DNA from: Deltaproteobacteria bacterium
Lineage (GTDB): Bacteria; Myxococcota_A; UBA796; CAJQPC01
DNA length: 64,000 nucleotides
Assembly: GCA_016717595.1 (NCBI GenBank)
Contig: JADKFE010000015.1
Span: 62,001-126,000, forward strand
Direction of reading: 5' to 3'
This document shows positions 34,674 through 45,600 of the stretch, one piece after another. The position numbers and the translations under genes are program-made. The first letter of the stretch is position 1. Each line of letters starts with the position of its first letter. The notes under the pieces were generated by a model. The model saw only the letters and a list, made by a program, of their open reading frames with translations, was not told the DNA's origin and did no database searches.

Positions 34674-35408
34674 ATGAACTGCCCTCGATGCCAACACCCG
34701 AACCCTGACGGCGAGCGCTACTGCGAGATCTGCGGCGTCGACCTCAGCGGCGTGCAGATCACGCCCCGCGCCCCAGCGCCGCCGCCCCCACCGCCGCCCG
34801 CGGTGCCGAACCCCCACGCGAAGCGCCGCACGCTGTACGACCCAGGGCCCGCCTCTCCGCCCTTGCCCCAGGGCCCGCTCCCTGGCGCCGATGAGGTGTT
34901 CTCCCGGAGCCTGCCGCCACGAAAGGCCCTCGACCCCAACGATCCCTTCGGGGCCAGCGCGCCGCGGGCCACGGCGATCGGCCCGACGACTCCCCAAGCG
35001 CCCCAGCCTCCGCCGCCACCCCGCCCGGCGGCGGCGAGCCCCCGCACCATCGTTGAGCGCCCCGCGGGCCCGATGACGCCGAGCGCCCAGGTGCGCGGCG
35101 CCTTGCTCGATCCCCGCTACGGCCGCCTTCACGCGCTCCGCGTCGGCCGAAACACCGTCGGGCGTGATCCCGATCAAGACGTGGTGGTTGAAGATGGGCG
35201 GGTGAGCGGGCGTCACGGCTTCCTCTTCATCAAGGAGAGCGGCGAGGCCAGCTTTATGGACGTCTCAACGAACGGCAGCGTGGTGAACGGCGCCCCACTT
35301 CATGGGGAGGTCGCAGAGCTGGAGCATGGCGCGGTGCTCAAGCTCGGCGGCGCGGCGATGATCCTCTTGCTGGTGCCGCCCCAGGTGCTCCGTGAGGCGG
35401 GGCTGTGA
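34674..35408 (+). CDS. Zinc-ribbon and FHA domain protein
   Basis: 244 residues. Opens with a zinc ribbon (CPRC, then YCEIC, a CxxC-x11-CxxC spacing), followed by about 110 residues of Pro/Ala-rich disordered linker with scattered Thr/Ser (RTLYDPG, RTIVERP) that could be kinase targets. The C-terminal FHA domain has the phosphothreonine-binding pattern LRVGRNTVGRDPDQD, RVSGRHGFL and DVSTNGSVVNG. Cytoplasmic adaptor that should read phosphothreonine laid down by the operon kinases. ATG at 34674 has GGAGG just upstream; an earlier ATG at 34641 is unsupported. Overlaps the vWA-FHA gene by 4 bases. Confidence 0.9.
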   Translation: MNCPRCQHPNPDGERYCEICGVDLSGVQITPRAPAPPPPPPPAVPNPHAKRRTLYDPGPASPPLPQGPLPGADEVFSRSLPPRKALDPNDPFGASAPRATAIGPTTPQAPQPPPPPRPAAASPRTIVERPAGPMTPSAQVRGALLDPRYGRLHALRVGRNTVGRDPDQDVVVEDGRVSGRHGFLFIKESGEASFMDVSTNGSVVNGAPLHGEVAELEHGAVLKLGGAAMILLLVPPQVLREAGL

Positions 35409-37129
35409 CGACGGGGCTCCTCACGCTTGTGCTCTCCGCCGCTTGGGCCGGGGAGTCGCTGAGCGTCACCGCCTTGCCGCCCGCGGAGCAAGGCCGCGCG
35501 AGAGCCCAGATCGAGCTGCAGGATCTCAACCATCAGCAGGCGATCTCCGGGGCCACACCCACCGCGACGCTGCGCGCGGTCGTGGGCCAAGGGCAAGCCG
35601 CCGTCGGCAAGATCACCCCGCTCTACACCAGCGACGAGCCCGTCTACACGGTGATGGCCTTTGACCAGTCCGGCTCGTTCAAGCGCCACTGGTCGGCGGC
35701 GTTTGACCTCGCCCGGGGCTTCGCGACGGCGATGCCCCAAGGCAAACACAGCGTCGAGGTCACCACCTTAGGCGTGCAGTTCATCCGCCAAGGCGTCGTG
35801 ACCGACGGGCCGGGGCTCACGTCCCTGCTCTCGAAGGTTGAGGCGCAGGGCTCGGGGCAGTCGGCGACGCGGCTGAAGGGTTTTGTGCGGGACGCCATTG
35901 ATCTGGCCGCCGCCGGTCAGCCCCTCGCCAGCGGCGGCGCGCGGCAGGTCATCGTGTTCACCGACGGCGGCGACGAGTCGGCCGCGTACGACGTAGACGA
36001 GATCGTCGCCTACGCCCGTGAGCGCGGCGTCATCGTGCACACCGTCGCCCATTACCAAGGCGCGAAGGTGAGCCCCGAGCGCCTCGACGAGCTTCGCCAG
36101 CTCTCTGAAGGCACCGGCGGGCGGGGCGTGCAAGTAGACGCCACCGCCCAGGCCAAGACCGCCGTGCAGCAGCTCGCCACCTTGGCCACGCGGCTCTATT
36201 GGGTGGAGCTGAGCTTCTGCGGGCTCAACGCGGCCACGCCACACTTCGACGACAAGCTCACCATCGAGCTGATGAGCGGCGGCCAGCGCCTCGCCTGGAG
36301 CGACCCCGCCCCCTTCCGCCAGAACGCCACGGGCGCCGGTGTGACGGCCTGCGCGGGCTGTGAGGCGGGCTGCCCCACGGGTCAGGTGTGTGACGCGGGG
36401 GCCTGTAAGCCCGACCCCAACGTCAAAGCGCCCCAAGCGGCGGTCGCCAAAGACTCTCCTTGGTGGCCTTGGCTGCTCGCGCTCCTCGCCGCCTTGGGGC
36501 TCGGCGGCCTGCTCGCCTGGCTCTTGGCCTCTCGGCGCCGCGAACGGGAGGCCCCGGCCCCCGCCACGATCCCCGCCACCCCAGCGCCGCCCGTCGTCGT
36601 GGCCCCGGCTGTGGCCCCGGCCGCCGAGCCCGGCTCCACCGCCGGGTGGCGTGACCCCTTCGCCACCTTCCCCGAGACCCAGCTCCACGTCGTCGGCCAG
36701 CAGCCCGCCGTCGAGCCGATCCTCCGCGTGCACAAGAGCGTGCTCAAGATCGGCGGCTCTCGGGAGGCCGGGGTTGACCTTGTGCTCAATCTGCCCCAGG
36801 TGAGCGGCCACCACGCGACGCTGCAGGTGTACCCCGCGGGCGCGGTGTTCGTCACCGACCATGGCTCGACGAACGGCACCTACGTCGGCGGTCGCCGCTT
36901 GGCCTCGGGCGAGCGGGTGGAGCTCCTCCCCGGCGACGTGCTCTCCCTCTCGCAGCAGCTCCACCTGCGCCTCGTCCAGCCCTCCCGGATGCCGACGGTG
37001 AGCCCCTCTCAGCCCACCACGCCGGCGCCGGTGGCCGCGAGCCCCGCCGCCGCGCCGCCCCCGCCGAGCGCTCCTGTGCACAAACAAACCATCATCGCCC
37101 CTGTCAAGCCCTCCCGAGGTGACCGTTGA
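35405..37129 (+). CDS. vWA domain - transmembrane helix - FHA domain protein
   Basis: 574 residues starting at GTG 35405 (GTGA overlap). A signal peptide (GLLTLVLSAAWAG) is followed by a vWA domain with the MIDAS motif D87-Q-S-G-S and the later VIVFTDGGDES, implying a metal-dependent ligand-binding domain outside the inner membrane. A small Cys-rich stretch (CAGCEAGCPTGQVCDAGAC) precedes the helix at about 353-375 (WLLALLAALGLGGLLAWLLA). The cytoplasmic part is a Pro/Ala linker and FHA domain (VLKIGGSREAGVD, QVSGHHATL, DHGSTNGTYVGG). It therefore couples an outside event to inside phosphothreonine recognition. Ends with a TTGA overlap into the PP2C gene. Confidence 0.92.
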   Translation: MTTGLLTLVLSAAWAGESLSVTALPPAEQGRARAQIELQDLNHQQAISGATPTATLRAVVGQGQAAVGKITPLYTSDEPVYTVMAFDQSGSFKRHWSAAFDLARGFATAMPQGKHSVEVTTLGVQFIRQGVVTDGPGLTSLLSKVEAQGSGQSATRLKGFVRDAIDLAAAGQPLASGGARQVIVFTDGGDESAAYDVDEIVAYARERGVIVHTVAHYQGAKVSPERLDELRQLSEGTGGRGVQVDATAQAKTAVQQLATLATRLYWVELSFCGLNAATPHFDDKLTIELMSGGQRLAWSDPAPFRQNATGAGVTACAGCEAGCPTGQVCDAGACKPDPNVKAPQAAVAKDSPWWPWLLALLAALGLGGLLAWLLASRRREREAPAPATIPATPAPPVVVAPAVAPAAEPGSTAGWRDPFATFPETQLHVVGQQPAVEPILRVHKSVLKIGGSREAGVDLVLNLPQVSGHHATLQVYPAGAVFVTDHGSTNGTYVGGRRLASGERVELLPGDVLSLSQQLHLRLVQPSRMPTVSPSQPTTPAPVAASPAAAPPPPSAPVHKQTIIAPVKPSRGDR

Positions 37130-38386
37130 CCCCATCGCCCGCGTTCGTCCACGGGCTCTCCGACGCCGGACGCGTGCGCGAGCAGAACGAAGACAACTTC
37201 CGCGTCGAGCAGCTCGGCGAGCACGAGTGGCTGCTCGTCGTCTGTGACGGCATGGGCGGCCACGAGGCGGGCGAGATCGCCAGCAAGGTCGCCGTGGACG
37301 CCGTCGTCGCCGGAATGCGCGCCCGAGACCGCCAGAACCCCGCCCAGGCCTTGTTTGACACCCTCCACGAGGCCAACCGCGCCGTGCTCGCCGAGGCCAG
37401 CCAACAAGGCGCCTGGGGCATGGGCACCACCGTCGTCGCCGCGCTGTTGCAGGGGGAGCACGCCTGGGTGGGCTGGGTCGGCGACAGCCGCCTGTACCAC
37501 TTCCGCCAAGGGCTCTTAGAGGAGCGCACTGAAGACCACACGCGGGTGCAGCAGCTCGTGAACTTGGGCTTTCTCACCGCCGAGCAGGCCCGGGAGCACC
37601 CCGACGCCCACGTCTTGACCCAGGCCATCGGCGGCGGCCCCGGCGGCCAGGCCTCTTTTCACCCCGGCGTGTGGAGCGAGCAGGTCACCTTACGCGTCGG
37701 CGACACCTTGGTGTTGTGCTCCGATGGCCTGCACGACCTCTTGGACGAGGTCGACATCTACAACACCGTGAGCGGTCGCCCGGTGCAAGACGCCGCCGAG
37801 GCCCTGGTGAACGAGGCGCTCCGCCGCGGCGGGCACGACAACGTCACCGTGATCGTCGCGGTGTATGGCCAGCCGAACGTGCCCCAGGCGGTCTCGATCC
37901 CGCGCCCGCCGCCGCTCTCCCCCGCGTCCGACGCCCCGACCGACCCGCCCGCTGAGCCGATGACCGCCCCCGCCGCCGCTGAGGAGTCAAGCTTCACACC
38001 GCCTCCTTCCCCGGCCACAAAGGGGAGCGGCCCCCGCGGGACGATGCCCCAGGCGCACCTCGCGGGCTGGGTGCCGCTGCGCGCGGCGATGGCCTTTGTG
38101 GCCGCGGCGCTCTTGGTGGGCCTCACCCTTGGTTATCTGGCGGCCACCCTCGTCCGGCGTGGGAGCGAGCAGGGCACCACCGCGGAGATCGTCGCCCCGA
38201 CGGAGTCCCCAGCGCCCCATCGGCAGCCCGTGGGGGAGGTCTCCGCCCAGCCCGCGCCCGAGGCGCCGCCCCTTGAGCCCGCGCCGACTCCCCCGGCCGA
38301 CGCGGCGCCCACCCCGAAGCTCCGGCCCCCGGCGCCCGGCTCCGGCCACCGCGCCACCGGCGCCCGCACCCGCGCCGAGCCCGTGA
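37126..38386 (+). CDS. PP2C-family protein phosphatase with a transmembrane helix (one-base shift near the 3' end)
   Basis: Starts at TTG 37126 with GAGG upstream. Residues 1-250 form a complete PP2C domain: REQNEDNF, VCDGMGGHEAGE with D41, VGDSRLY, LVLCSDGLHD and GGHDNVTVIV, so it should dephosphorylate targets of the operon kinases. After a Pro-rich linker comes one helix (MAFVAAALLVGLTLGYLAATLV, about 320-343) and a Pro/Ala tail. As read, the frame runs on without stop into the next protein. In the +1 frame the tail continues as PAPATAPPAPAPAPSP and stops at 38384-38386, overlapping a GTG by 4 bases like the rest of the operon. One base too many in the C5 run at 38326-38330 explains this; the repaired protein has 419 residues. 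Confidence 0.8.
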
Positions 38387-40551
38387 GCCTCCGGGGGCTG
38401 CTCCTCCTGCTGTTGATCCTGCTGCCCGAGCCCGCCTCGGCCCGGGACAAGACCTACTGCGTGGGCGGCTACGACGGCGTGCCCCCCCGTCACAGCGCGG
38501 CGTGTAACACCCGGGCGGTGCGCTCGATGCACGCCCAGTGGCACGCCCACATGTTCGTCACCGACGGCAAACAGTGCATGGAGTGCTACGACGAGGTCGA
38601 CAGCTCCTGTGAGTGGGACTTCTTAGCGAACAACCGCAGATGGCGCGCGGCGGACCCGTTCACCTGCCGGAAGCTCAGCTCCCTCAACGACGGCAGCTAC
38701 ATCCACCAGCACATGATCGACGGCGCCCCGGCCTCGGCGCCTCCGCCGCCCAAACCGGTCACCTACAAGGCGGCGCTGGACTCGGTGAGCCCCGGCCCCT
38801 ACGCCGTCGGCGACCAGATCACCCTCGTCGGCTCGCTGCGGGACGAGGCGGGCAACCCCCGGCCCACCCCCGGCGGCGACTTCGTGTTCACCGGCGCCGA
38901 CGGGCGCACCTTCACCATCCCCGGCAGCCCACAGAGCGACGGCACGGTGACCGCCAAGGTGAAGCTCCAGGCGATCGACGGCCTCAAGGTAGAGTTTCGC
39001 CCCAAGCTGCCCAGCCTCGCCTCCCACGAGAAGGTCACGCTGAGCACGTCCAAGGCCACGCCGATTCAGATCGAGCTGTGTGAGGCCCGCGCCCAGGTCA
39101 TCTCCCCCAGCGCCGGAGAGCCGCTCCTCGCCGGTCAGCCGGTGCTGCTGCGCGCCACGTTGTTGCACCCCCAGACCAACCAGCCGATCACCGTGCCTGG
39201 CGCCCAGCTTGAGTTTGACGTGCGCCCCGAGGGCCTCGCGCCGAGCAAGGTGGTGGCCGACGCCCGCTTAGAGGCCCGGTACACGCCCCCGGCCTCCGCG
39301 GATCCGCGCCCGATTCAGCTCAGCGTGTCGGGCAGAGTCGGCGCGCGCGCCATCTGCCCCGCGCCGGAGATCACCGTCGCCGCCAGCGACTCGGGCTTGG
39401 CCTTTGACCTGAGCGACCTCCCAGATCGCTGCTACGTCGGTCTGCCCTGCGTGGGGGATCTGAGCCTGAGCCTGCCGCCCGTGGGCACCCCGGCCCGGCA
39501 GCGCGCCGATCGTCTGCTCGCCGATCCCAAGGTGAGCCTACGCATCACCGACAACAGCGTGGTCATCGGCACGGCGTCGGCGGCCAAAGGCGCGGCGCGG
39601 CTCACCCGCCAGTATGACCAGCCGGGCAACGCCGATTGGCAGGTGGTGCTGTTGGACGGCGCCGGGGTTGAGCTTCTGCGCTCCGCGGTTCACACCGTCA
39701 CCGTGCGCCCGCCCCTCAAGCTCAGCCTGCCCGACCGCCTCAACTTCGGCACGATCCCCGCGGGCAGCGACCTTGAGGAGGTCTGTCAGACCTTAGACTT
39801 CTCGGCGTCTGAGGCCGCAGAGGAGCACGGCTTTCGGCTGGAGTGGGTGAACGGCAGCGGGTGTAAATCAACGCCCAAGCTCATGTTTTTGGGGGCGCTC
39901 GGCTTCATCGACACCGCGAGCCTCACCCCCGCCCGCGACATCGTCTCCCTCGACCCCGACCAGCCCACGCTCACCGTCTGCCTCGACGTGCCGCGCTGCG
40001 ACGCCGACGTCTCCCCCAAAGGCACCGCCCTGCGCGTGACGCCGCTCACCGCGGCCTTCGCCAGCCAGGCCACCACGGTGAACCTCACCTGGGACGTCGA
40101 GGGCCGCTCCTGGCTCTCATGCAACCTGTGGTGGGTGGCGCCCAGCGGCGGGCTCTTCGCCTTGCTCCTCTTGATCTACGGCTTCATCCGCCCGGCCCGC
40201 TTCGGCGAGAGCGCCGCGGTGCGGGTGGCCGACGACGTCAAGAACCTGCGCCGCGTACACGCCCTGGTGCTTCGTGAGCAGCCCGGCAGCGGGGCCGGCC
40301 TCTACCGCGACGCCCGGGTTGGGGTTCACGCCGATGGCACCGTAGACGGTCGCCTGCGCCTGGCGCTGGTCGAGCTGCGGGCGGTGAAGGGCGGCGGCGT
40401 GTTAATGTTCCCTCTCAACGGTGGGGCCATAGAGGTTCAAGATCGCAGGACAAAACGGTTTGAGCCCGTGAGCGTGCCCAAAGAGGGCTACAGCCCCGGC
40501 CAAGAGCTCTACCGGGTTGGGCCCATCGTCTTGAAGGTGGAGGCGTCGTGA
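38383..40551 (+). CDS. Secreted Cys-rich/Ig-like single-pass membrane protein with the operon's shared C-terminal domain
   Basis: 722 residues if started at GTG 38383. This yields a textbook signal peptide (LRGLLLLLLILLPEPASA). The mature N-terminus has a cysteine cluster (KTYCVGGYDG to CMECYDEVDSSCEWD), followed by several Ig-like beta domains (PYAVGDQITLVGSLRDEAGN, PLLAGQPVLLRATLLH, LKLSLPDRLNFGTIPAGSDL). A helix at about 583-606 (GGLFALLLLIYGFIRPARF) leads to a cytoplasmic domain of about 115 residues that is homologous to the end of the second vWA protein (LRRVHALVLREQPG, LYRDARVGVHADG, IEVQDRRTKRFEPVS). Read literally this region is fused to PP2C, which would put the Ig domains on the wrong side of the membrane. 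Function unknown; probably a sensor or scaffold outside the cell membrane. Confidence 0.75.
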   Translation: MSLRGLLLLLLILLPEPASARDKTYCVGGYDGVPPRHSAACNTRAVRSMHAQWHAHMFVTDGKQCMECYDEVDSSCEWDFLANNRRWRAADPFTCRKLSSLNDGSYIHQHMIDGAPASAPPPPKPVTYKAALDSVSPGPYAVGDQITLVGSLRDEAGNPRPTPGGDFVFTGADGRTFTIPGSPQSDGTVTAKVKLQAIDGLKVEFRPKLPSLASHEKVTLSTSKATPIQIELCEARAQVISPSAGEPLLAGQPVLLRATLLHPQTNQPITVPGAQLEFDVRPEGLAPSKVVADARLEARYTPPASADPRPIQLSVSGRVGARAICPAPEITVAASDSGLAFDLSDLPDRCYVGLPCVGDLSLSLPPVGTPARQRADRLLADPKVSLRITDNSVVIGTASAAKGAARLTRQYDQPGNADWQVVLLDGAGVELLRSAVHTVTVRPPLKLSLPDRLNFGTIPAGSDLEEVCQTLDFSASEAAEEHGFRLEWVNGSGCKSTPKLMFLGALGFIDTASLTPARDIVSLDPDQPTLTVCLDVPRCDADVSPKGTALRVTPLTAAFASQATTVNLTWDVEGRSWLSCNLWWVAPSGGLFALLLLIYGFIRPARFGESAAVRVADDVKNLRRVHALVLREQPGSGAGLYRDARVGVHADGTVDGRLRLALVELRAVKGGGVLMFPLNGGAIEVQDRRTKRFEPVSVPKEGYSPGQELYRVGPIVLKVEAS

Positions 40552-42624
40552 TGTCCCTCTGGCTTGTGTGGGCGATGATCTGGACGGTCTTGGCCGATCC
40601 CGGCAGCGAGATCGCCCTGGTGCTCGACAACTCCTGCTCCATGGTCGTGAGCACGACGAGCAGCCTAGACGGCGCGACCTTCCCGCCGAACGACCCCGAG
40701 CGCGCCGCCGTGCTCGGCGCGTTGGTGGTCGAGGGGCTCACCCGAGGCACCAACGACAAGCTCACCGTGCTCGGCTTTCGATCGGGGCCCGGCGCCCCGC
40801 CCCAGGTGGTGCGCAGCGCCGCCGAGATCCGCGCCTTGCCCTATGTGAGCGGCACCTACTTCAGCCCCTCTCTGCGAGAGGCCGCGGCCACGCTCTCCCG
40901 GTCGAGCCAAGACACCCGCCTGCTGATGTTCTTCACCGACGGCATCCCCGAGGACGTCCCGAACCCCAACGACGCCCGGTCTCTGGCGGGCCTCGACGCC
41001 AACCCGAGGCTCGACTCCGTGGTCATCGGGCTCTACGGCAGCGACGAGATCCGCGACAGCGCCAAAGCCTACCTCACGCCCCTGGTGCGTCACCCCGACG
41101 ACCTCACGCTCTTGTCCAACCCCGCCGACGTCGTGCCGGCCTTCACCCGCGGCTACGCCCGGGCCTTGGGCTCCAAGCCCCTGAGCTTCACCCTCGACGG
41201 CGGCGACTCCAAGACCATCGAGGTCGGGCGCTGGGTCACCGAGGTGATGGTGGTGGTGGCCTCGTCTCGGCCAGGCCCGGCGTTCACGGCGAGCCTCAGC
41301 GGCCCCCAAGGTGGGGTGAGCCCCAAAGCCACCGGCGACAACGGCTGCCCGCAGAGCATCGTGTTGAGCAACGCGCCGAACGTCTGCTCCGATCCCCGCC
41401 GCCACTACGCCGTCTTTCGCGCCGCCCACGACCCCAACCGCCCCGCCACCTACACGCTCTCCCTCGCTGCAGGCGACGACGAGGCCCAGGTCGGCGTCAT
41501 CTTACGTTACGACCTCATCGCCGCCTTGGACCTGCCGCCCAAGACCGAGGTGGGCGCGACGGTGCCGGTGCGCGCCCGGCTGCTGTTCCAGGGCCGCACC
41601 TTCGACGACGCCGAGTTCTTCACCTCCGACGGCTTCGCCGTGCAGCTCAAGGTCGAGGGCGCGGAGATCCCCCTCACCCACGTCGGCGGCGGCGAGTTCA
41701 CCGGGTCTTGGGCGCCGTCTCAGCCCGGCCTCGGCCAGCCCACCATCGCCCAGGTCGTCTTCTCCAACCAGTGGCTCGAGAAGCGCGCCCAGCGCGGCAC
41801 CTTGGTGGACGGCTTTCTCGACCTCACCCTGCGCCCGAGCCCGAACCCCCTGGAGCTTGGCGCCTGGCAGGCCGAGCGCGGCGAGGTCAAACGCTGCGGC
41901 GTGCTCGACCTCACGGCCTCCTCAGAACGCCGACCGCGTGGCGATCCTCTGCGAGGGCCTCGGCGCCCCGGCGGGGGTGACCGTGAGCTGCCAGCCCGTC
42001 GCCGGGAGCGAGGCCACCCTCAAAGACGGCCAGAAGGGCCAGCCCCAGCGGTACGAGGTCTGCGTCACCTCGGCCAAGTGCTGCGGCGACGCCTCGGGTC
42101 AAGGCGCGGCGGTGCGGCTCGTCGGCGCCCACCCCCACTACGCCTCTGGCGCGGTCACCGTGCCCCTCGGCTTTCAGGTGAAGGCCGCGGGCTTCATCCG
42201 CTGCTGGTGGGTTGAGCTGGCCGTGGGCCTCGGCGTGTTGACCGTCGCCTTCGTGCTCCTGGGGCTCTTGCGCCCGCACAAGTTTGACCCGGCGCTCATC
42301 GTGCGGGTCGCCTCCAAAGAGGCAGATCTTCGCCGCGTCCCCTCCTTGGTCATCGAGGAGCAGCCCGGCGGAAAACGCGGCTTCTACCGCAACGCCCGGC
42401 TGTGCATCGACGGCGAAGGCAACATGATCCGAAACCCCCGAAAGGCTGTTTTGGTGCTTGAGGCCGGGCCCGGCGGGTCTACGGTGTTTCGCTCCAGCGG
42501 GGCCTTGGAGGTGAAGGACCGGCGCACCGCGCGCTTCGAGGCGCTCAGCGCCGAGGCGCTCAGCCAAGGCCACATGTCTGGCGTGATATACAGGGCCGGC
42601 GGCCTGTTCATCAAGTTTGGGTAG
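40548..42624 (+). CDS. Second vWA single-pass membrane protein with the shared C-terminal domain (one-base shift)
   Basis: Starts at GTG 40548 or the adjoining ATG 40551, overlapping the previous stop. Signal peptide (LWLVWAMIWTVLA), then a vWA domain with MIDAS D27-N-S-C-S and LLMFFTDGIPED. Ig-like strands follow. Near 41919-41925 the frame breaks: the first frame reads DLTASSERRPRG, then turns Arg/Pro-rich, while the sense continues in the next frame as QNADRVAILCEGLGAPAGV. Corrected, the protein has 691 residues with a helix (VGLGVLTVAFVLLGLLRPHKF) and a cytoplasmic domain (LRRVPSLVIEEQPG, FYRNARLCIDGEG, LEVKDRRTARFEALS) that aligns with the end of the preceding protein. It likely works with that protein as a pair. 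Confidence 0.8.
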
Positions 42625-42638
42625 CGGGAGAGCGGACG

Positions 42639-45600
42639 ATGGGACTCCTCAGAAGTGAGCTGTTTAAACCTACCCTCTTCGTGGGTCTGGGCGGAAACGG
42701 CGGCAAGATCATCAACCAGCTCGCGGGCCGCCTGCGCCGTCACCCCCACTGGGACCGGATCAAGGCGCTCACGCACTTCTTGGCCATCGACACGAACAAG
42801 GGCGACCTAGACACCCTCCGTGACGTGTCGCCCGACTGCCGGTTCTTGATCTCCAACTTCGACGCCCGGGCCTATGTCGACCGCAAGCGGGGCCGCCAAG
42901 AGCTGCACGAGGACAAGCTCGTCACCCAGTGGTTCCCCGAGGACTACACCCCCCGCAGCGGCGAGACGCCCGGCGCGGGGCAGATCCGCATCGAGAGCCG
43001 CCTCAAGCTCTACTTCAACCTAGAGCAAGACCGCGCCCGAATCCGGGCCAAGATCCGCGACATGCTCTCGGAGATGACCCGCCGGGACGACCCCTGGCGC
43101 GACAACGAAGACCGCTGCGTGCGTGTGATGCTCTACGCCTCCGTGGCCGGCGGCACGGGCTCTGGCGGCTTCTTGCCGTTTGGCTATCTGCTCAAAGAGA
43201 TGGTCGATGAGGCGGGCTGGGGCCGGGCCCAGGTGAGCGCGGTGCTGTCGATGCCCACGACGTTTCTGGACAAGGTGCGGAAACACCTCCACAAAGACAT
43301 CGCCGCCAACGGCTACGCCGCCCTCAAAGAGCTGGAGCACCTCAACCGCCAGCTCGCCTACCGCGGCGGCTCGGACTCTCTGGAGTTCCACTACGATCCC
43401 GGCGCCTTGGACGAGTCCAAACGGTTCGTCAAGACCCGCCCCTTCGCCATCACCTACATCATCGACCGCCCCGACGCGCTCAGCATCGAGAAGTACGAGC
43501 ACGCCATCGCGGATGCGTCCTACCTCCAGATCTTCTCGCCGCTCATGGGCGCCCAGGCCGGTGAGTACGACAACTACGAGAAGCACCAGCGCACCTTGGC
43601 GCTTGGGCACTTCTCGACCCACTACGGCAGCTTCGGCACCGCCCTGTTGCAGCTCCCCCGCCGGGACATCCTGCGCTACAGCGCCCGGCGTTACGTCGCC
43701 CGGGCCTTCGGCGAGTACCTCTGCTTCGGCGGCGAGCACCCCGACTTCCGCGTTCCGTGGGGAGATCCAGCCTTCCAGCGCCTCGACCCCGAAGAACGAA
43801 ACCGCCGCGTCGACGAGAAGTTTGTCGGCTATGTCGCGTGGCGCGCCCAGGCTGAAGAGGCCGCTGAAGAGAAGGGCGTGTTCACCGCCGTCCACAACCA
43901 GACCGGCAAAGGCGGCGTGGGCCTACGCGGCGGCTTCGCGGCCAAGCTCGGCGAGATCTTCGGGCGTCTAGACGAGCTCATCACCTTGGGCGACCCCGCG
44001 CCGACGTCGATCAGCGCCGGCAACCCCTCGGTGTCAAACGCCATCGCCACTCTGCGCCGCGAGTACGCGGAGTCGCGGGGCAAGGTGCGCGGCCAGCACC
44101 TTGAGGCCACCTTGGGCGATCTGCGCTCGGGGCGGCTCTTGGGCGGCTTCTTCCGGGATCTGGAGGTGAACCCCATCGCCCAGCGCCTGTTCTTGATCAA
44201 GCTGCTCTCCGAGCCGTTCATCACGCCCACTGAAGACGCCGCAGACGGCGAGTACCTCGGCGCCGAGGCCGGCCCGCCCCTGGATCTCGACGCGCCGGAG
44301 CTGCGCCAGACCCAGACGCGGCTGGACCAAGAGCTCGCCCGCGCGGCGAGCCCCGGCGTGTTCTCCAAGGTGTTTGACTCCGAGAACAAGGCGTTCAACG
44401 CCGCCAAACGAAAGGCCCTCGATCAGGTGCGCTCTTGGGGCGAAGAGCTCCGGGATGATCTGCGCCGGGGCTTCTGGAAGACCTTTGAGGCCGAGCTGCG
44501 GCAGGTCGCCGGGGCGATGTTGACCTCGTACCGGAAGGTCGCCGAGATCGCCGATGAGCAGAGCCGCCTGTTGACCGCCGAGGCCGAGCGTTTCCGCCGC
44601 GACCCGGCGGCCTGGCCTGACAGCGACATCGCCCAGTATTACCTCGACGCCGAGGTGCTCCGCGACGACCGCCGCCGCGAGCGCCTGTGGAACCTGCTCT
44701 ACGACCACCAGCTCGACCGCGGCAGCTTCTACGACCCGGCGAAGATCTTCGCCGTGGTCACCGAGGCCTTCCAGCCCGCCCGCGACCCCGACGGCCGCGT
44801 GCGCTCCCGCGACGCCGCGGAGATCGTCAACGTCGTCAAAGAGCGCCTGCAAGGCGTCGCTGAGGGCGTTTTTGGCCAAGCCTTAGAGGACATGGGCCTC
44901 GACCTTCGCACGGGCTTGGAGCTTGAGCAGCGCTACGTCGCGCTCTTGGAGAGCGGCGCGAACTGGGACGAGCTGCGCCGCACCTCCAAGCTCGACGACG
45001 CCATCCGCGCCGTCCCCAAGTCGCGGGTTCAGACGGGTGTTGAGGACCGCTTCAAGCGCCTCGCCGCGGAGTGTGTGCTGCTCGCCCACATCGACCGCAG
45101 CCGGGGCGACGACCCCACCGTTGTGCCCGCCGACATCTTCTACGCCGGGCTGGCCTCACAGTACGCCTCAGATGAGGCCGACAGCCTCGGCCAGCTCCTC
45201 AAGGGGGCGGTCGCGGGGCTCAACTTTGTGCCCGGCTGGGAGGAGCGTGACTCGTTGGTGCTCTACCGGGCCCTGCTCGGCGTGCCGCTCTACTTCTACA
45301 AGAACGTGCGCAGCGAGCTTCAGCCCTCCTACGAGGCGGTGTACGCGGATCCGCGCCGGGAGTACCCGCTGCACATCGAGGCGAGCTGGGAGAAGTCGCC
45401 GGGCCTGCCCAACCTCGACCCTGTGGAGATGCGCCGGGCTGAAGAGCGCCGGGACGCCGAGCGCGCCGCCGCCAAGGCCCAGTCGAGCCGCTCGGACGAG
45501 GTGCGTGGCTTCACCCTCTGCGCGATGTTCGGTCAGGTCGTGCGCGGTGAAGATGGCGGCTGGGCCTGGAGCTTCGCCGGTCGCCAGCGGCCCCTGGGCA

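Noticed and set aside
35768..37135. 455-codon minus-strand frame opposite the vWA-FHA gene
   Set aside because: Antisense shadow; the plus-strand protein has MIDAS and FHA motifs, the minus-strand one has none.
37126..40551. One 1,141-residue PP2C-Ig fusion protein
   Set aside because: It would contain an internal signal peptide and a topology that places Ig domains in the cytoplasm; the alternate frame gives a stop overlapping a GTG start.
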